A stretch of 64,000 bases of DNA, taken from Fragum whitleyi (lineage: Eukaryota > Mollusca > Bivalvia > Cardiida > Cardiidae). The stretch lies in contig OX411559.1 in NCBI GenBank assembly GCA_948146395.1, forward strand, positions 39,116,679 to 39,180,678, read 5' to 3'. Within the stretch, counting starts at the first letter, position 1, and the number at the start of each line of letters is the position of its first letter. Both the position numbers and the translations under genes were made by a program. Below are positions 1 through 9,812 of this stretch, in pieces. The notes below the pieces were generated by a model that had not been told where the DNA came from, searched no databases, and saw only the letters and a program-made list of their open reading frames with translations.

Positions 1-125
1 GGGAATGAGTGTGTTGAGCGTGCTTTTGGGCGAAATTCGAGGGGGTAATTTAATATCGCTTATTTTGTTCAAGATGAACAATATTGGAGATATTTATTAC
101 CGCTTTTAAAAATATATAGAATATC
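1..125 (+). mobile_element. MITE-1, partial, cut by window start
   Basis: Remains of the main MITE family of the window (MITE-1). It holds the 'gagtgtg..gagcg' subterminal part and the central palindrome (ggggtaatttaatatcgc .. gatatttattacc). The left terminus is outside the window. Confidence 0.6.
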
Positions 126-133
126 ACTGCAGG

Positions 134-566
134 TACAGTTAGTTACATCGTCAAGTTGACATTCATCTCAATCAAAACCATTCTTAATCCATCACTCAGC
201 GCCCCAATCATTCATTCCAAACACTCACTCAAACCATTAAAAAGCGCTCAAACCCATTGGAAAATATAGACTCAACAATGTCGCTAAAATAAAGAGAAAA
301 ATCACGATTTCACTGACATAATTCAAATTGTTAGCGTCTCATAGTTTTCTTGAAGGTATAGGAAGCTGTCTTTAGAGCTTGTATCCATATTTTATTAAAG
401 GGGGGGGGGGTAATCAATATCGCTAATTTTGTTCATCCTGAACAAACTTTGCGATAAGGGATTACCTCCCGTTTATTTCACTCAAAATCCGCTCCGAACA
501 CTCATTCAATTTCATTCCAAAATCATTCCAAAATCATTCACCTTGTCAATTTCACGACGTTGTTTT
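134..566 (-). mobile_element. MITE-1, near full length
   Basis: Starts TA-CAGTTAGTTACATCG and ends ..CAATTTCACGACGTTGTT, with the central palindrome at about 400-470. It is the reverse orientation of the 43875-44313 reference copy. The right TIR end is eroded. It has no coding capacity. Confidence 0.8.
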
Positions 567-582
567 TACAAATCCAACATAC

Positions 583-792
583 CTTGCAAAATTCAATTAT
601 ATCAGTGAAATGCTGGATTTTGTCTACTGAGCTTTATTTTGAATGTAGTTGTTGATCTCATCATTTTGAGTGTTTTTGAGCGTTTTTGGTTGGTTTGAAT
701 GGGTGTATGGAATGACTGAATGGAGCACTGAGCGATTCAGAATGATTTTGATTAAAATGACAGTCAATTTCACGATTTGCTTAACTGTTAAG
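583..792 (+). mobile_element. MITE-1, right half only
   Basis: Contains the 'tcagtgaaat', 'gagcgttttt', 'ggaatgactgaatggagc' blocks and the right terminus CACGATTTGCTTAACTG-TTA. It lacks the left half and the central palindrome. Confidence 0.65.
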
Positions 793-818
793 TCTAGAAT
801 GTTCATTCTATCTTTTGT

Positions 819-983
819 TTAAGGTAGGGGAATCAAATTAGTTCCGCAACATTTCAGAACCCATGAACTTTCACAATGTTGACCGAGGTTGCCTAATAAA
901 AATCATTGGGAAACCTCGGTTAACATTGTTAAAGTTCCTCACTTTCAAAATGTTGCAGAGCCATTATGGGTACACTACCATAA
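819..983. mobile_element. MITE-2 (palindromic, TTAA-flanked)
   Basis: A 165-bp near-palindrome. The ends are TTAAGGTAGGGGA and TACACTACCATAA, and the inner arms pair 'ccgaggttgcc' with 'acctcggttaacat'. Copies of the same family are at 7981, 27747 and 53315. TTAA at the ends suggests piggyBac-type target choice, which is an inference. Confidence 0.7.
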
Positions 984-1190
984 AGTGTCTTCGTAACGCA
1001 ACCTACGGTTGATCTGTACATTAGCCTATCTCTATTTCAAATGTTTATTAATTCAAAGATGATCCTTTTTTCGAGATACGTGTAACTAATCATGTCATTT
1101 TTTTCAAAAAAATCTTTTCGAGTTTTTCACGTTTGCGATTGTCCGAAAATCAAATAACTGTGTTGACTCTCTCTCCAAATAATTGTAGTT

Positions 1191-1724
1191 CAGTGAACAA
1201 CATCGTGAAATTAACAAGGTGAATTGTTTCGTAATGGTATTCGATTGAAATGGAATCGGTGTGAGGAGCTAGTTTTGAATGAAATTAACGGGAGAGAATC
1301 CAATATCGCCAATTTCATCCAATCAGAGTAAATTAGCGATATTTTTATCGTGCTCTATCAAATTCTGCCTACATTTGTGTTAGAGTTTCTTCATGGACCA
1401 ATTAGACACTCTAAAACCCACACTTGCCAATTTTATCAAGGAACGATTTGATTGATTTGAATGAAATGTTGATCGCTATGAACTATTTCACCATTTGTAA
1501 GAAAATTTGGCAGCTTTTTTGAAAAGCCAATTATTTCAAGGAACGATTTGATTGATTTGAATGAAATGTTGATCGCTATGAACCATTTCACCATTTGTTT
1601 GAAAATTTGACAGCTTTTTTTAAGGTTTGCTTGAAGGTTTTGAATGAATGGATAGAGAACCGAGCGACGATTTAGAATGGTTTTGATCTAGGTAAATGAC
1701 AATTTAACGATGTTACTTACTGTA
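1191..1724 (+). mobile_element. MITE-1, subfamily B, with internal duplication
   Basis: Left end CAGTGAACAACATCGTGAAA, right end ACGATGTTACTTACTG-TA. The middle carries the subfamily B block ('gaccaattagacactctaaaaccc'). A segment of about 100 bp is present twice in tandem (from about 1436 and from about 1535, sharing 'aaggaacgatttgattgatt'), which makes this copy longer than the usual 440 bp. Confidence 0.8.
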
Positions 1725-1739
1725 ACCAAGTCTAAAATG

Positions 1740-2090
1740 AATATATATGACACGGGCGATTCTTCAGGTTTCCTTTTTGTTCCAGTTGGCCCAATGCCGA
1801 GCCAAGAGATCAGTTTTTGCCGAGTTAGTTAATCGAGGGGTAGTGAAAGACTGTGTAAAATGTTTTCTTTACAGATAAAATGTTTTTTATACAGTTACTT
1901 ATGTCCTATTGCAAAACAGTTGTACTACCTATAAACATATAGGCAGTTACAACTATTTCGTTCTGAGCTATCGACATGTTCATATGTCAACCTAATGATC
2001 GGCATTTTAGACGAATTTTAAGACAAGAATTGTTTTTTACCTTTTCCATTTGTGCTAACCATTAGGTGTTACGTAAGACGTGACAAAGTT
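1740..2090. other. Intergenic, nothing recognised
   Basis: AT-rich unique-looking sequence. I see no open frame, repeat or splice pattern that I can support. Confidence 0.4.
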
Positions 2091-2094
2091 TACT

Positions 2095-2182
2095 TCCATC
2101 ATATGTTTATTTGTCATGTAAAATGTATTTGTGTAATGAGCCGGAGGCCTAAATCACCAATACAATAGTTATAGTTATAGTT
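2095..2182 (+). mobile_element. 3' end of a LINE with short-repeat tail
   Basis: Contains GAGCCGGAGGCCT followed by a tail of repeated 'atagtt'. The same GCCGGAGGCCT occurs just before the (attgt)n tail of the LINE at 57437-59247, so this is probably a heavily 5'-truncated copy of a related LINE. Confidence 0.55.
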
Positions 2183-2229
2183 AACCTTACACTTCAAACA
2201 ATTTTGAGCTTTATTGTTTTTAATCATAT

Positions 2230-2425
2230 TTACCCGTCAAGCAAAAGGGAAACATCTAGGTAGAGCGTAAAGTATTGACCTATTCAGACTGCGCGGACTG
2301 CTTAGGCGGGCTGGAGACGAAAGCTTTCCTTCTCGACGGATTTCAGAATCTGGTATAGTCATTATACATTGATCTTTTTTTTGAAATGCGACCTTCGATT
2401 GGCCCCTACCTGAATCAATCTAGTT
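2230..2425 (+). mobile_element. MITE-3, degenerate copy
   Basis: Begins ACCCGTCAAGCAAAAGGGAA and carries the 'cagactgcgcggactg' core typical of this family (complete copy at 23147-23416). The right end is eroded. Confidence 0.5.
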
Positions 2426-5400
2426 TTTTTTTCACATTTCATTTTCTGGTCTCGTCTCGTGTTGATTTTTTGCATAATAGGCAACACGTTATTTCAATTG
2501 AGTTGTGAAATTTTAGCATAAAAATAATGTACTCCACGCGATACCTAGATGAGGCTGTAAAGTTATGGATAGAGGATACAAATATTAGCCGTAAAAGACA
2601 TTTATTTACCATGAGCATATGCATTTCTAATTCAAAAGATTAGTTGAGTCGTCCAATAATGAATTTTTTTTTTCCAATTTCATGAGAATGTCTTAAGCAC
2701 ATTTAAGATATTAAAGTTTATGAAATCGCCATGAGTTCGCACGGCGGGGACGATACCACAACGCCTTCGACAACACATTAGGGGCTATAACAATTTAGTC
2801 GTTTAGGCCCAAAAAGACTATTTGGTTCCATTTGGATTCAAATTAGGATCACCTGTATTCAGAAGCGATTAATCTTCCCTCGTCTCTTTGAAACACAGAG
2901 CTTTAGGACAAGGCAGTACAGAGTTTATACACTTTAGGCCTACATCATGGACGACAACAACAACGCCGTCACTGACGACAACAACCGTCAGCAACGTAGA
3001 AGACGACAACAACAACATCATCATCAACAACAACAACAACATTTCTACTTTGTGAAGGTTGCAAACTTTGTTAATTTGCATTTTCCCTTCAAATTGCAAA
3101 TTTTCCTATTCCTGGCGGCGGTACATATCGTTTCCAATATTTGCCTACAATCAGTGAATGGATTAAAGTCAAAGAAATTTATAAAAAGAAATTGACAATA
3201 TTGTTTTAATTGTTTAAAGTAGCATTTGAAATAATATCAAAAGCTTAATAATATTGAAAGCGGGAATGGCAATTCGAAGAAAAAGAATAATTTCAGTTTA
3301 ATTATCTCGAGTCCTACTCCTTTTTGATTAGTTTTGTCAGAAATTGTACATTGTTCCGAAACACAAACACTGTAGAATGCATTATTACCTCCCTTGAAAA
3401 AAATAAATTCAATTTTTTCTTAAATAAGATCTAATTCGCTTTTGATGTAGAAATAAGGTTACAAAAATAATAGTTATAAAAGATTTATAGTATGCAAAAA
3501 TACTATGAAGCAATTATTTGATCTGTTGGAAAAAGTCAATACAACTTGCTTCTTTGAAAACGGACAGACAAATGGTTTCAATATGCTGTCAACATAACGT
3601 TTCGTTGTTAACTTCCATTGGCCAAAACTAGATTTGTGTTTATGTCTCCATGAAATACCGTTATACTCCAGTACAACGCATAGCATGTCTACAACAAAAT
3701 CACGCTTAACGTTCATCCTCGCCGTCGACCATATCGAGATAGAGTCTTGATCCATCTGCAAAGAGAACACTTTGTCAGTGTTGATTACCTTATCTCCGAT
3801 ACAAAGTACACCAATTAACATGATCTAATCGATCGTCTGAGGTTAAAAGGTTATCCCAGAAAGCTGTATTAGAGCGTAACATCACCTGTTTTAAACAACC
3901 CGTTTAGTAAAAGCGTATAGTATATCCATTTTGAGGTCTTAAATTGTCCCGTGCTGTCTTCGAAGTCGATTGGAACCTTTTGCGAACATGCCTTTGGATG
4001 ATTTAACAATCAGTTCGTGTTGACGTCACCCTTTGGCGTCCTGAGCGTTGCCCATTACCTACAGACCAAGTTTTTTATGGCTACGGGCAAGTTTCATTAT
4101 TGCTTGGTGAGGGAAACCTATTCTGCCTACAATTTGAAGAAAAGACAATCCTGCTTCGACCATACTGAAAAACCCGATGACGTTGTACGTTGGTCAAACG
4201 TCTCATTTGTGCAAAACTTTCAAGCATCTAAGTGTCCCTATCTCGGCATAATTACTGGCTAGCATAATTCATTAACATTTTGTGATTAATTTTGCATGCG
4301 CGCCATGATCGTAAGAGTTTGCACGTGACGTCTTGTGTCAATAATCAAAACACTTTATCAACACTATAGTTAATTAATGCGTTCACATTCAAACAAAGTA
4401 TAAATATCGTACATAGTATATTGCATAGGGCAATACTAATTCAAAGATCCAAGGGTATTTTGGGTGGTTACTTTCTAGTGACGCCAAGTAAACTTTTAAT
4501 AAGTCATAAAATCTATAGACTATAGACGATAGGTACAGTTTAACGCAGGACAGACTGAAATTCATAGGTGTTTCTTTGGTTGGGACTCAAAGCCCTTTTC
4601 ATCCTCTGAAAAGAGACAAAGATAGATAAAAAAAATATTAAGAAAAATACAACTTTTTTTATACCTAATTGAAATAAGCTTAAAACATGATAACAACTAC
4701 TTTTGTAAAAACAAAGACCATTGAATATAGGTTGAAGACAGTTTTAGATAGGATTTAATATTTTTTTCGATTTATGCTCAATTAATAAATAAACCTATTC
4801 AAGAGTGTAAAAGGGTCTTTTACAGAGAAACAACTCATATTCTAACAAATAGTATTCTAACAGGATTGTTCTCTCTTTCCCTTCCTTTGAATTTACAGTG
4901 AATTGCCGAATTTGTTGAGACACGTTCCCTTAATTATATTTTTACATTTATAATTTCTAATTTCTCAACGAATTCGATATCTCTCTAGAGTGCCATCAGA
5001 TTCAATCACCATCAGTACTTTCAGTGCTTTGATTTATCTAGGCAACTGACTTCTGGTGGTACATGTACTTGGTTAAATAAAGCTTGAAAACAGCAAATTA
5101 TTTTATACTTTCCCATCATATTAGGAGATTTTTTGGCATAATAGGATTTTGTGATAAAACGCAGTAAAACAATATAGATTTGTAATCAAAATTAATTATA
5201 ATACATAACAAAATTTAATGTTTTATTAAAATTACCGAAAGTCATCTAATGCGGAGACGTTGATCATTTTGACGCCTTAAAACCCACTTTTGAAACGACG
5301 CACTTATATGGCCGCACTAATTATTCACTAGGTCCATACTATAGAATCGCCGAGTCAGCGATTGGACATTCGATTCTGAAGACATGACGTCACGCGTAGA

Positions 5401-5655
5401 ATTCAGAAATATCGCCGATTAAAAAAATGTGCTTTACGTATGTTCTTCCTTGATTGGAGATGCAACAGCATTCTTGGATATACTCAGTCTCAATTTGTAT
5501 CTGTGTATTTTTGTTTGTTTGTTCCTGCCAGTCAAAAAGGGTTCTAGTCCCCTGATATTCTCTTCATACTAGGTTTAAGTACTTTGAATACTTGAAATCT
5601 TAATACTGAGGGATACGTGTATACTTTAATTGAATTACCGTCGAAACTAAGAATC
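2426..5655. other. Intergenic region without a supported gene
   Basis: Mostly AT-rich. At 2947-3045 there is an impure CAA/GAC trinucleotide tract that gives short low-complexity open frames on both strands. A minus-strand frame at 3474-3821 has no homologue I recognise. Palindromic CRE-like TGACGTCA is absent here, though TGACGT occurs at 5385. No gene can be supported. Confidence 0.4.
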
Positions 5656-5661
5656 GCCTTG

Positions 5662-5860
5662 TCGATATTTAAATGTCATAGAGTTGCTATTGAAACCTAA
5701 AAGAACAGGGAATACGTATGTGCTATTTCAGGACTATAAATAGAAATACTGTTTCGATATTTAAATGTTCAGCTTGTCACAAAGTTGCTATTGAAACCTA
5801 AAAGAACAAAGAATACGTATTTGCTATTTCAGGACTATAAAAAGAAACACTGTTGAATAT
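5662..5860 (+). repeat. Tandem duplication, 2 x ~95 bp
   Basis: The two units share 'gttgctattgaaacctaaaa' and 'gctatttcaggactataaa', beginning at 5662 and 5756. Divergence is a few percent plus a small insertion in the second unit. Confidence 0.8.
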
Positions 5861-5989
5861 GAATATCACGTCTTCATCCATTGTCCTATTAATATAATGA
5901 ATTATTGAACGTTTTTATTAACTTAACTTGTACTAAAAATACACCTTTTACTTGCAATTACAAATACACGTTTTTTTGCTTTCATTTGC

Positions 5990-6125
5990 GCCGCCGTCAT
6001 GGCACAATTGGTAGTGCGTCGGACTGTCCATCTAGAGGTCCAGGATTCGATCCCCGACGGCGGCATCCATCCTTTCCGGCTATTTGTCTACCACCAATGG
6101 GTTGAAAATCGTAGACCTATTTAAA
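5990..6125 (+). mobile_element. SINE-1 (tRNA-derived), 3'-truncated
   Basis: The tRNA-like head (5990-6064) has a 7-bp acceptor pair GCCGCCG/CGGCGGC, an A-box-like TGGCACAATTGG and a B-box-like GGATTCGATCC. It is followed by body sequence 'catcctttcc..ctatttgtct..accaatgggttga' and stops at about 6125. The shared body in all copies shows it is a SINE and not a functional tRNA gene. Confidence 0.85.
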
Positions 6126-7021
6126 TAATCTTTATTCGAAATGGATCAGCCTTGATGAAACTAGCCCCTGGAATTTCCTCGATTTACCGCAAGCGTTCAG
6201 GTCATATTATACATAGAATATCATAAGTCATGAGTATCTATGTAAGCGGTCAATCTTATATGACACCATCGGTCATGTTATTTAGGTATTCTATAGCTAG
6301 AAAATCGATATTTCCGTGCAGATACTTTTAGCAGCATTACCCTGGAGCGTCTCTTTTTATGTGAATTTCCGTCAGCATGTTTAACATCTGTGTTATGTGA
6401 AGTTCAAATTGACTTACTAAAAGTATACTTTAAGATCTAGCTTTGTTTATTTTAAAACGATAACTGATATTTTTTCAATGTGATAAATTATGCGAAAAGA
6501 GATGTAATCGTAGTTGGTAGATAATTACAAAAGCAATATTTCAAAACCAAGAATTACTTTTGACATTCAGTACAGTGAACTAGGTACAGTAAGCTACATG
6601 TCTGTTAAACTTCCTTTAAATTGACCCAATGATTCGTGTCTGATTATCAATAAATGGATTAATTTTAAATTGAATTTGTCTACTCTGTCTCTAATGACCG
6701 GCAAGCCTGTCTCAATCTGTCGATACTGATACTGCCAGTATCGGAGGGTAGCGCAGATGGGACAGGTTTACCAGTCTACTGTCTCTGTAACTTAGAGTAA
6801 CTTCCCTTTTTAAATTATGTCCCTTTCAATGACCTGCTTAAACATGATAATATCGACATAAATCCGTAAACTGCATATTTGAGTCGAAGTTCCGTAAGTA
6901 ATACATTTCTTGTGCATATTTGATGACATAGCACTATATATCTTACTTCAGGGTTAATTTGATTTATTCATGTACAATACTGATAAAAGTGTAAATAGCT
7001 TTATGAATCAACTCCTTTGTT

Positions 7022-7066
7022 TGAAAACGAAAGTAGCAAAAAACTCATCCACTTTCGTTTTCAGCT
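7022..7066. repeat. Hairpin conserved in both duplication arms
   Basis: GAAAACGAAAGT and ACTTTCGTTTTC can pair across a loop of about 17 nt. The corresponding hairpin in arm 2 is at 54745-54788. Confidence 0.7.
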
Positions 7067-7277
7067 GGAAGGTTGACATTTATTATTACGATTGTCATCT
7101 TTGTCGACCATAAGAGATTAATAGAGAAGGCATAAAAAGATAGTTATTTACATGTATGTTTAATAGTTATCGCTTCTTAACCAGGTAAGTGTCGTCTCAA
7201 TAATATTGTTTTCAAAAAGCATTGACCCCTAACAACCGCCTTTCTTAAATTCGCCTTGTCATTTAACATCGTGATTT

Positions 7278-7824
7278 TTAAGGTAGTCCACCCCTGCTGA
7301 AAATAATCAAATCGGCACAACTCGTGTTACTCGCTGTTTCGTGTTAATAATGGTATTACACAACTCGTGTTCCTCGCTGTATCGTGTTGATAATGGTATT
7401 ACACAACTCGTGTTACTCGCTGTATCGTGTTGATAATGGTATTACACAACTCGTGTTACTCGCTGTATCGTGTTGATAATGGTATTACACAACTCGTGTT
7501 CCTCGCTGTATCGTGTTGATAATGGTATTACACAACTCGTGTTACTCGCTGTATCGTGTTGATAATGGTATTACACAACTCGTGTTACTCGCTGTATCGT
7601 GTTGATAATGGTATTACACAACTCGTGTTACTCGCTGTTTCGTGTTAATAATGGTATTACACAACTCGTGTTCCTCGCTGTATCGTGTTGATAATGGTAT
7701 TACACAACTTGTGTTACTCGCTGTATCGTGTTGATAATGGTATTGCAGTGCTACAACATCGTTAGTGCCTATACAGTGATGACATAAAGAGCCGATTTCA
7801 GAATATATGGATGTACCGCCTTAA
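7278..7824 (+). mobile_element. TTAA element carrying a 43-bp minisatellite
   Basis: TTAA-GGTAGTCCACC at the left and GGATGTACCGCC-TTAA at the right frame a 547-bp non-coding element. Inside is a 43-bp tandem array. The right flank of the array keeps a single copy of a second block ('gcagtgctacaacatcgtta..'), which is the unit amplified in the sister element at 53581-54534. The ends resemble those of MITE-2. Confidence 0.75.
7315..7745 (+). repeat. Minisatellite, 43 bp x 10
   Basis: Unit 'acaactcgtgttactcgctg' + 'tatcgtgttgataatggtattac'. The period is exactly 43 (for example starts at 7446 and 7489). Units differ by single substitutions: 'gttactcg' or 'gttcctcg', and 'gtatcg' or 'gtttcg'. 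The pattern of variants implies block copying within the array. Confidence 0.95.
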
Positions 7825-7980
7825 ACTAGAATTCTAAGTTGACCTACTTTCAAGACACAATCGTGATTATGTTTGATAAGACGAGATATACTTACTTTAT
7901 TTTTTTTCGGGTGTACAATAACCATTCACCTGACCCAAAAATATATCAACATAAAGTGCCCTTCTTTCATTAGATCGATT

Positions 7981-8147
7981 TTAGATAGTGGACCCTTAAC
8001 AGTTTAGCATCGTTCCTTTCGGAAGATACGGACTTTAACGGTATTGACCGAGCTTTCCAAATGATTATATAAGAAAACCTCGGTTTACAATGTGGAAGAT
8101 TTCAAGTTCCGAAATGTTGCGGAAATTTCACGGGTCCACTACCTTAA
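7981..8147. mobile_element. MITE-2 (palindromic, TTAA-flanked)
   Basis: Ends TTAG-ATAGTGGACCC and GGGTCCACTACC-TTAA, with 'accgagctttcc' and 'gaaaacctcggt' as inner arms. It occupies the same place as 53315-53442 in arm 2, so the insertion predates the duplication. Confidence 0.8.
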
Positions 8148-8404
8148 ATGTCAATATCATAATTGCAATGAATATGTGAGGACCTTATCACACTTAGTGA
8201 TATCATTATCTTTAAGAAGAAAACACCCATACAATAAGGTAGAATGGCTAAGTTTATCTCGAATAAACGATTTATCAGTACCCACAAAGTAGGAGAATAT
8301 AGAATTTTAGTATCACTCCGTTATATGTAGACCCTTATGTAGATCAGTCGGTGTATTCCACGTCGTTTTTCACTTGCCATGTTCCTGTGTTCGTATTAAC
8401 TCAA

Positions 8405-8640
8405 ATAGGGTAGGGTAGAATAACCCTGGAGAAATTATCATAATGAATCGATTTTAGTCAGCTTCTACTGTCTAGCCAGTTGGAATATTTGTAGTACCTC
8501 CGAGATTCTCCTTTCTTCGGATAAAGTCTATGTATAAAATGTGGTATGGTAGAATAACCCTTTCGAAGTTATATTAATTCGGTGTCAAAGAATCCATCTT
8601 AGTCATCTGCTACTGTACCTTCAAGAGCCATTTATGTCGG
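8405..8640 (+). repeat. ~140-bp tandem units, 2 copies
   Basis: Two units beginning around 8408 and 8546 share 'gtagaataaccct' and 'agtca(g/t)ctkctactgt'. The matching place in arm 2 (51519-51990) has four units of the same repeat. Confidence 0.75.
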
Positions 8641-9367
8641 AATTATACCGGAATCATATAGACCTCGTTATTGTATTAAGCACATTAATGCAATAGGTTT
8701 ATATCATTATCAGTATGATGACCCAAGATACCTCTGTACCATACATGTATAGATACAAATAATCTTTTAAATATATTGTGCGACATCTGCCTCAAAATAT
8801 TCAAGTATCAATTTCATGGGGTTTCAAGATGGTCTTCTGTGAGGTAACAAGTTATCACTCTTCGGGGACATTTCCTTAATTTTAAATTAAAATGTTTGGT
8901 TTGATGTCAATATCTACATGTATTTTGGTATAAAAGTTACTGGTAATTCAAAATTTGATATATTAAAATTGTTTGTTTTAGAGTAAGATTAGATAATTTT
9001 CCATTGAGAAAACAATAAGGCGAAACAGTAACAACTTGTAAAACATTTAGAGACATTTTTGCATTTTGACCGCAGGGTGGTACATTTGTCCCTAAATCAT
9101 ATCAAATAAGGTTACTGTGTACTGTTTAGGTGAAGTAAAACGTCGTCTCTTATATTCCGACGGGATACGTACACATTCACGTCATAACGTCATAATTCAT
9201 TGTGATGTCAAATTGTCACACTACAAAACTTGGCAAAATGTCCAAAAGTAAAGACTCAACTCAAACATGTACCTATTATCGTAAGATATTGATGGAATTC
9301 TCGATTTTTTTTATCAAGAGGAATGTTTTCTATATTTAAACCGATCAAAAATAACTGTTACAGACTT

Positions 9368-9779
9368 ACAGTACAGAACATTGTGAAAATGACAAGATGA
9401 TTGATTTTGGAATGATTTTGGAATGAAATTGATTGAGTATGTAAACGAGTTTTGAGTGAAGCTAATGAGAGGTAATCCAATATCGCAAATTTTGTTCAGG
9501 ATGTCCCTTTAAAAATCTGCATATATGTTGTATAGATAGCTTCCTATATCTTAAAGATATAACCAGGCGCTTACAATTTCAATTAATTCAGTGAAATCCC
9601 GATTTTTTTCCCTGCTATTTTTATTTTGAACGAAGTTGTTGTTACATGTTTTTAAGTGAGTTTGGAACGTTTTGGAATGGTTTTAGTGAGTGTTTGGAAT
9701 GAATGAATGGAGTGCTGAGTGAGCGAATGGGAATGTTATTGATTGAAATGAATGTCAATTTCACCATGTAACTAACTGT
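9368..9779 (+). mobile_element. MITE-1, complete, absent from arm 2
   Basis: Left TA-CAGTACAGAACATTGTGAAA, right ACCATGTAACTAACTG-TA. Arm 2 reads straight through the same point ('ccgatcaagaataattttgt aatttacttag'), which gives a natural empty site and supports TA target duplication. The right end lies 33 bp before the TRIM-like start codon. Confidence 0.9.
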
Positions 9780-9802
9780 ATTTACTTAGATAGAATATTC
9801 TT

Positions 9803-9808
9803 TTTTAG
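9803..9808 (+). promoter_or_regulatory. Probable 3' splice site in 5' UTR of TRIM-like gene 1
   Basis: A T-rich run 'attcttttttag' lies just before gact-ATG and is conserved in arm 2 as 'ttctttattttag'. The conservation in both arms suggests an acceptor of a 5'-UTR intron, though no 5' exon was located. Confidence 0.5.
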
Positions 9809-9812
9809 GACT

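Noticed and set aside
2947..3195. 82-codon plus-strand frame rich in N, Q, H
   Set aside because: Its first half is an impure CAA/GAC tract and the rest is not protein-like; no splice or start context.
3474..3821. 115-codon minus-strand frame with an acceptor-like site inside
   Set aside because: No domain recognised. The alternative reading (DGSRLYLDMVDGEDER then stop after 'ttctctttgcag') is only 16 codons and could be chance.
5990..6064. Possible tRNA gene
   Set aside because: The anticodon stem does not pair, and the same body sequence follows in many copies, so it is a SINE head.
7315..7745. Regular 43-bp repeats considered as a CRISPR-like array
   Set aside because: Units are contiguous and nearly identical with no unique spacers, and the DNA is eukaryotic.
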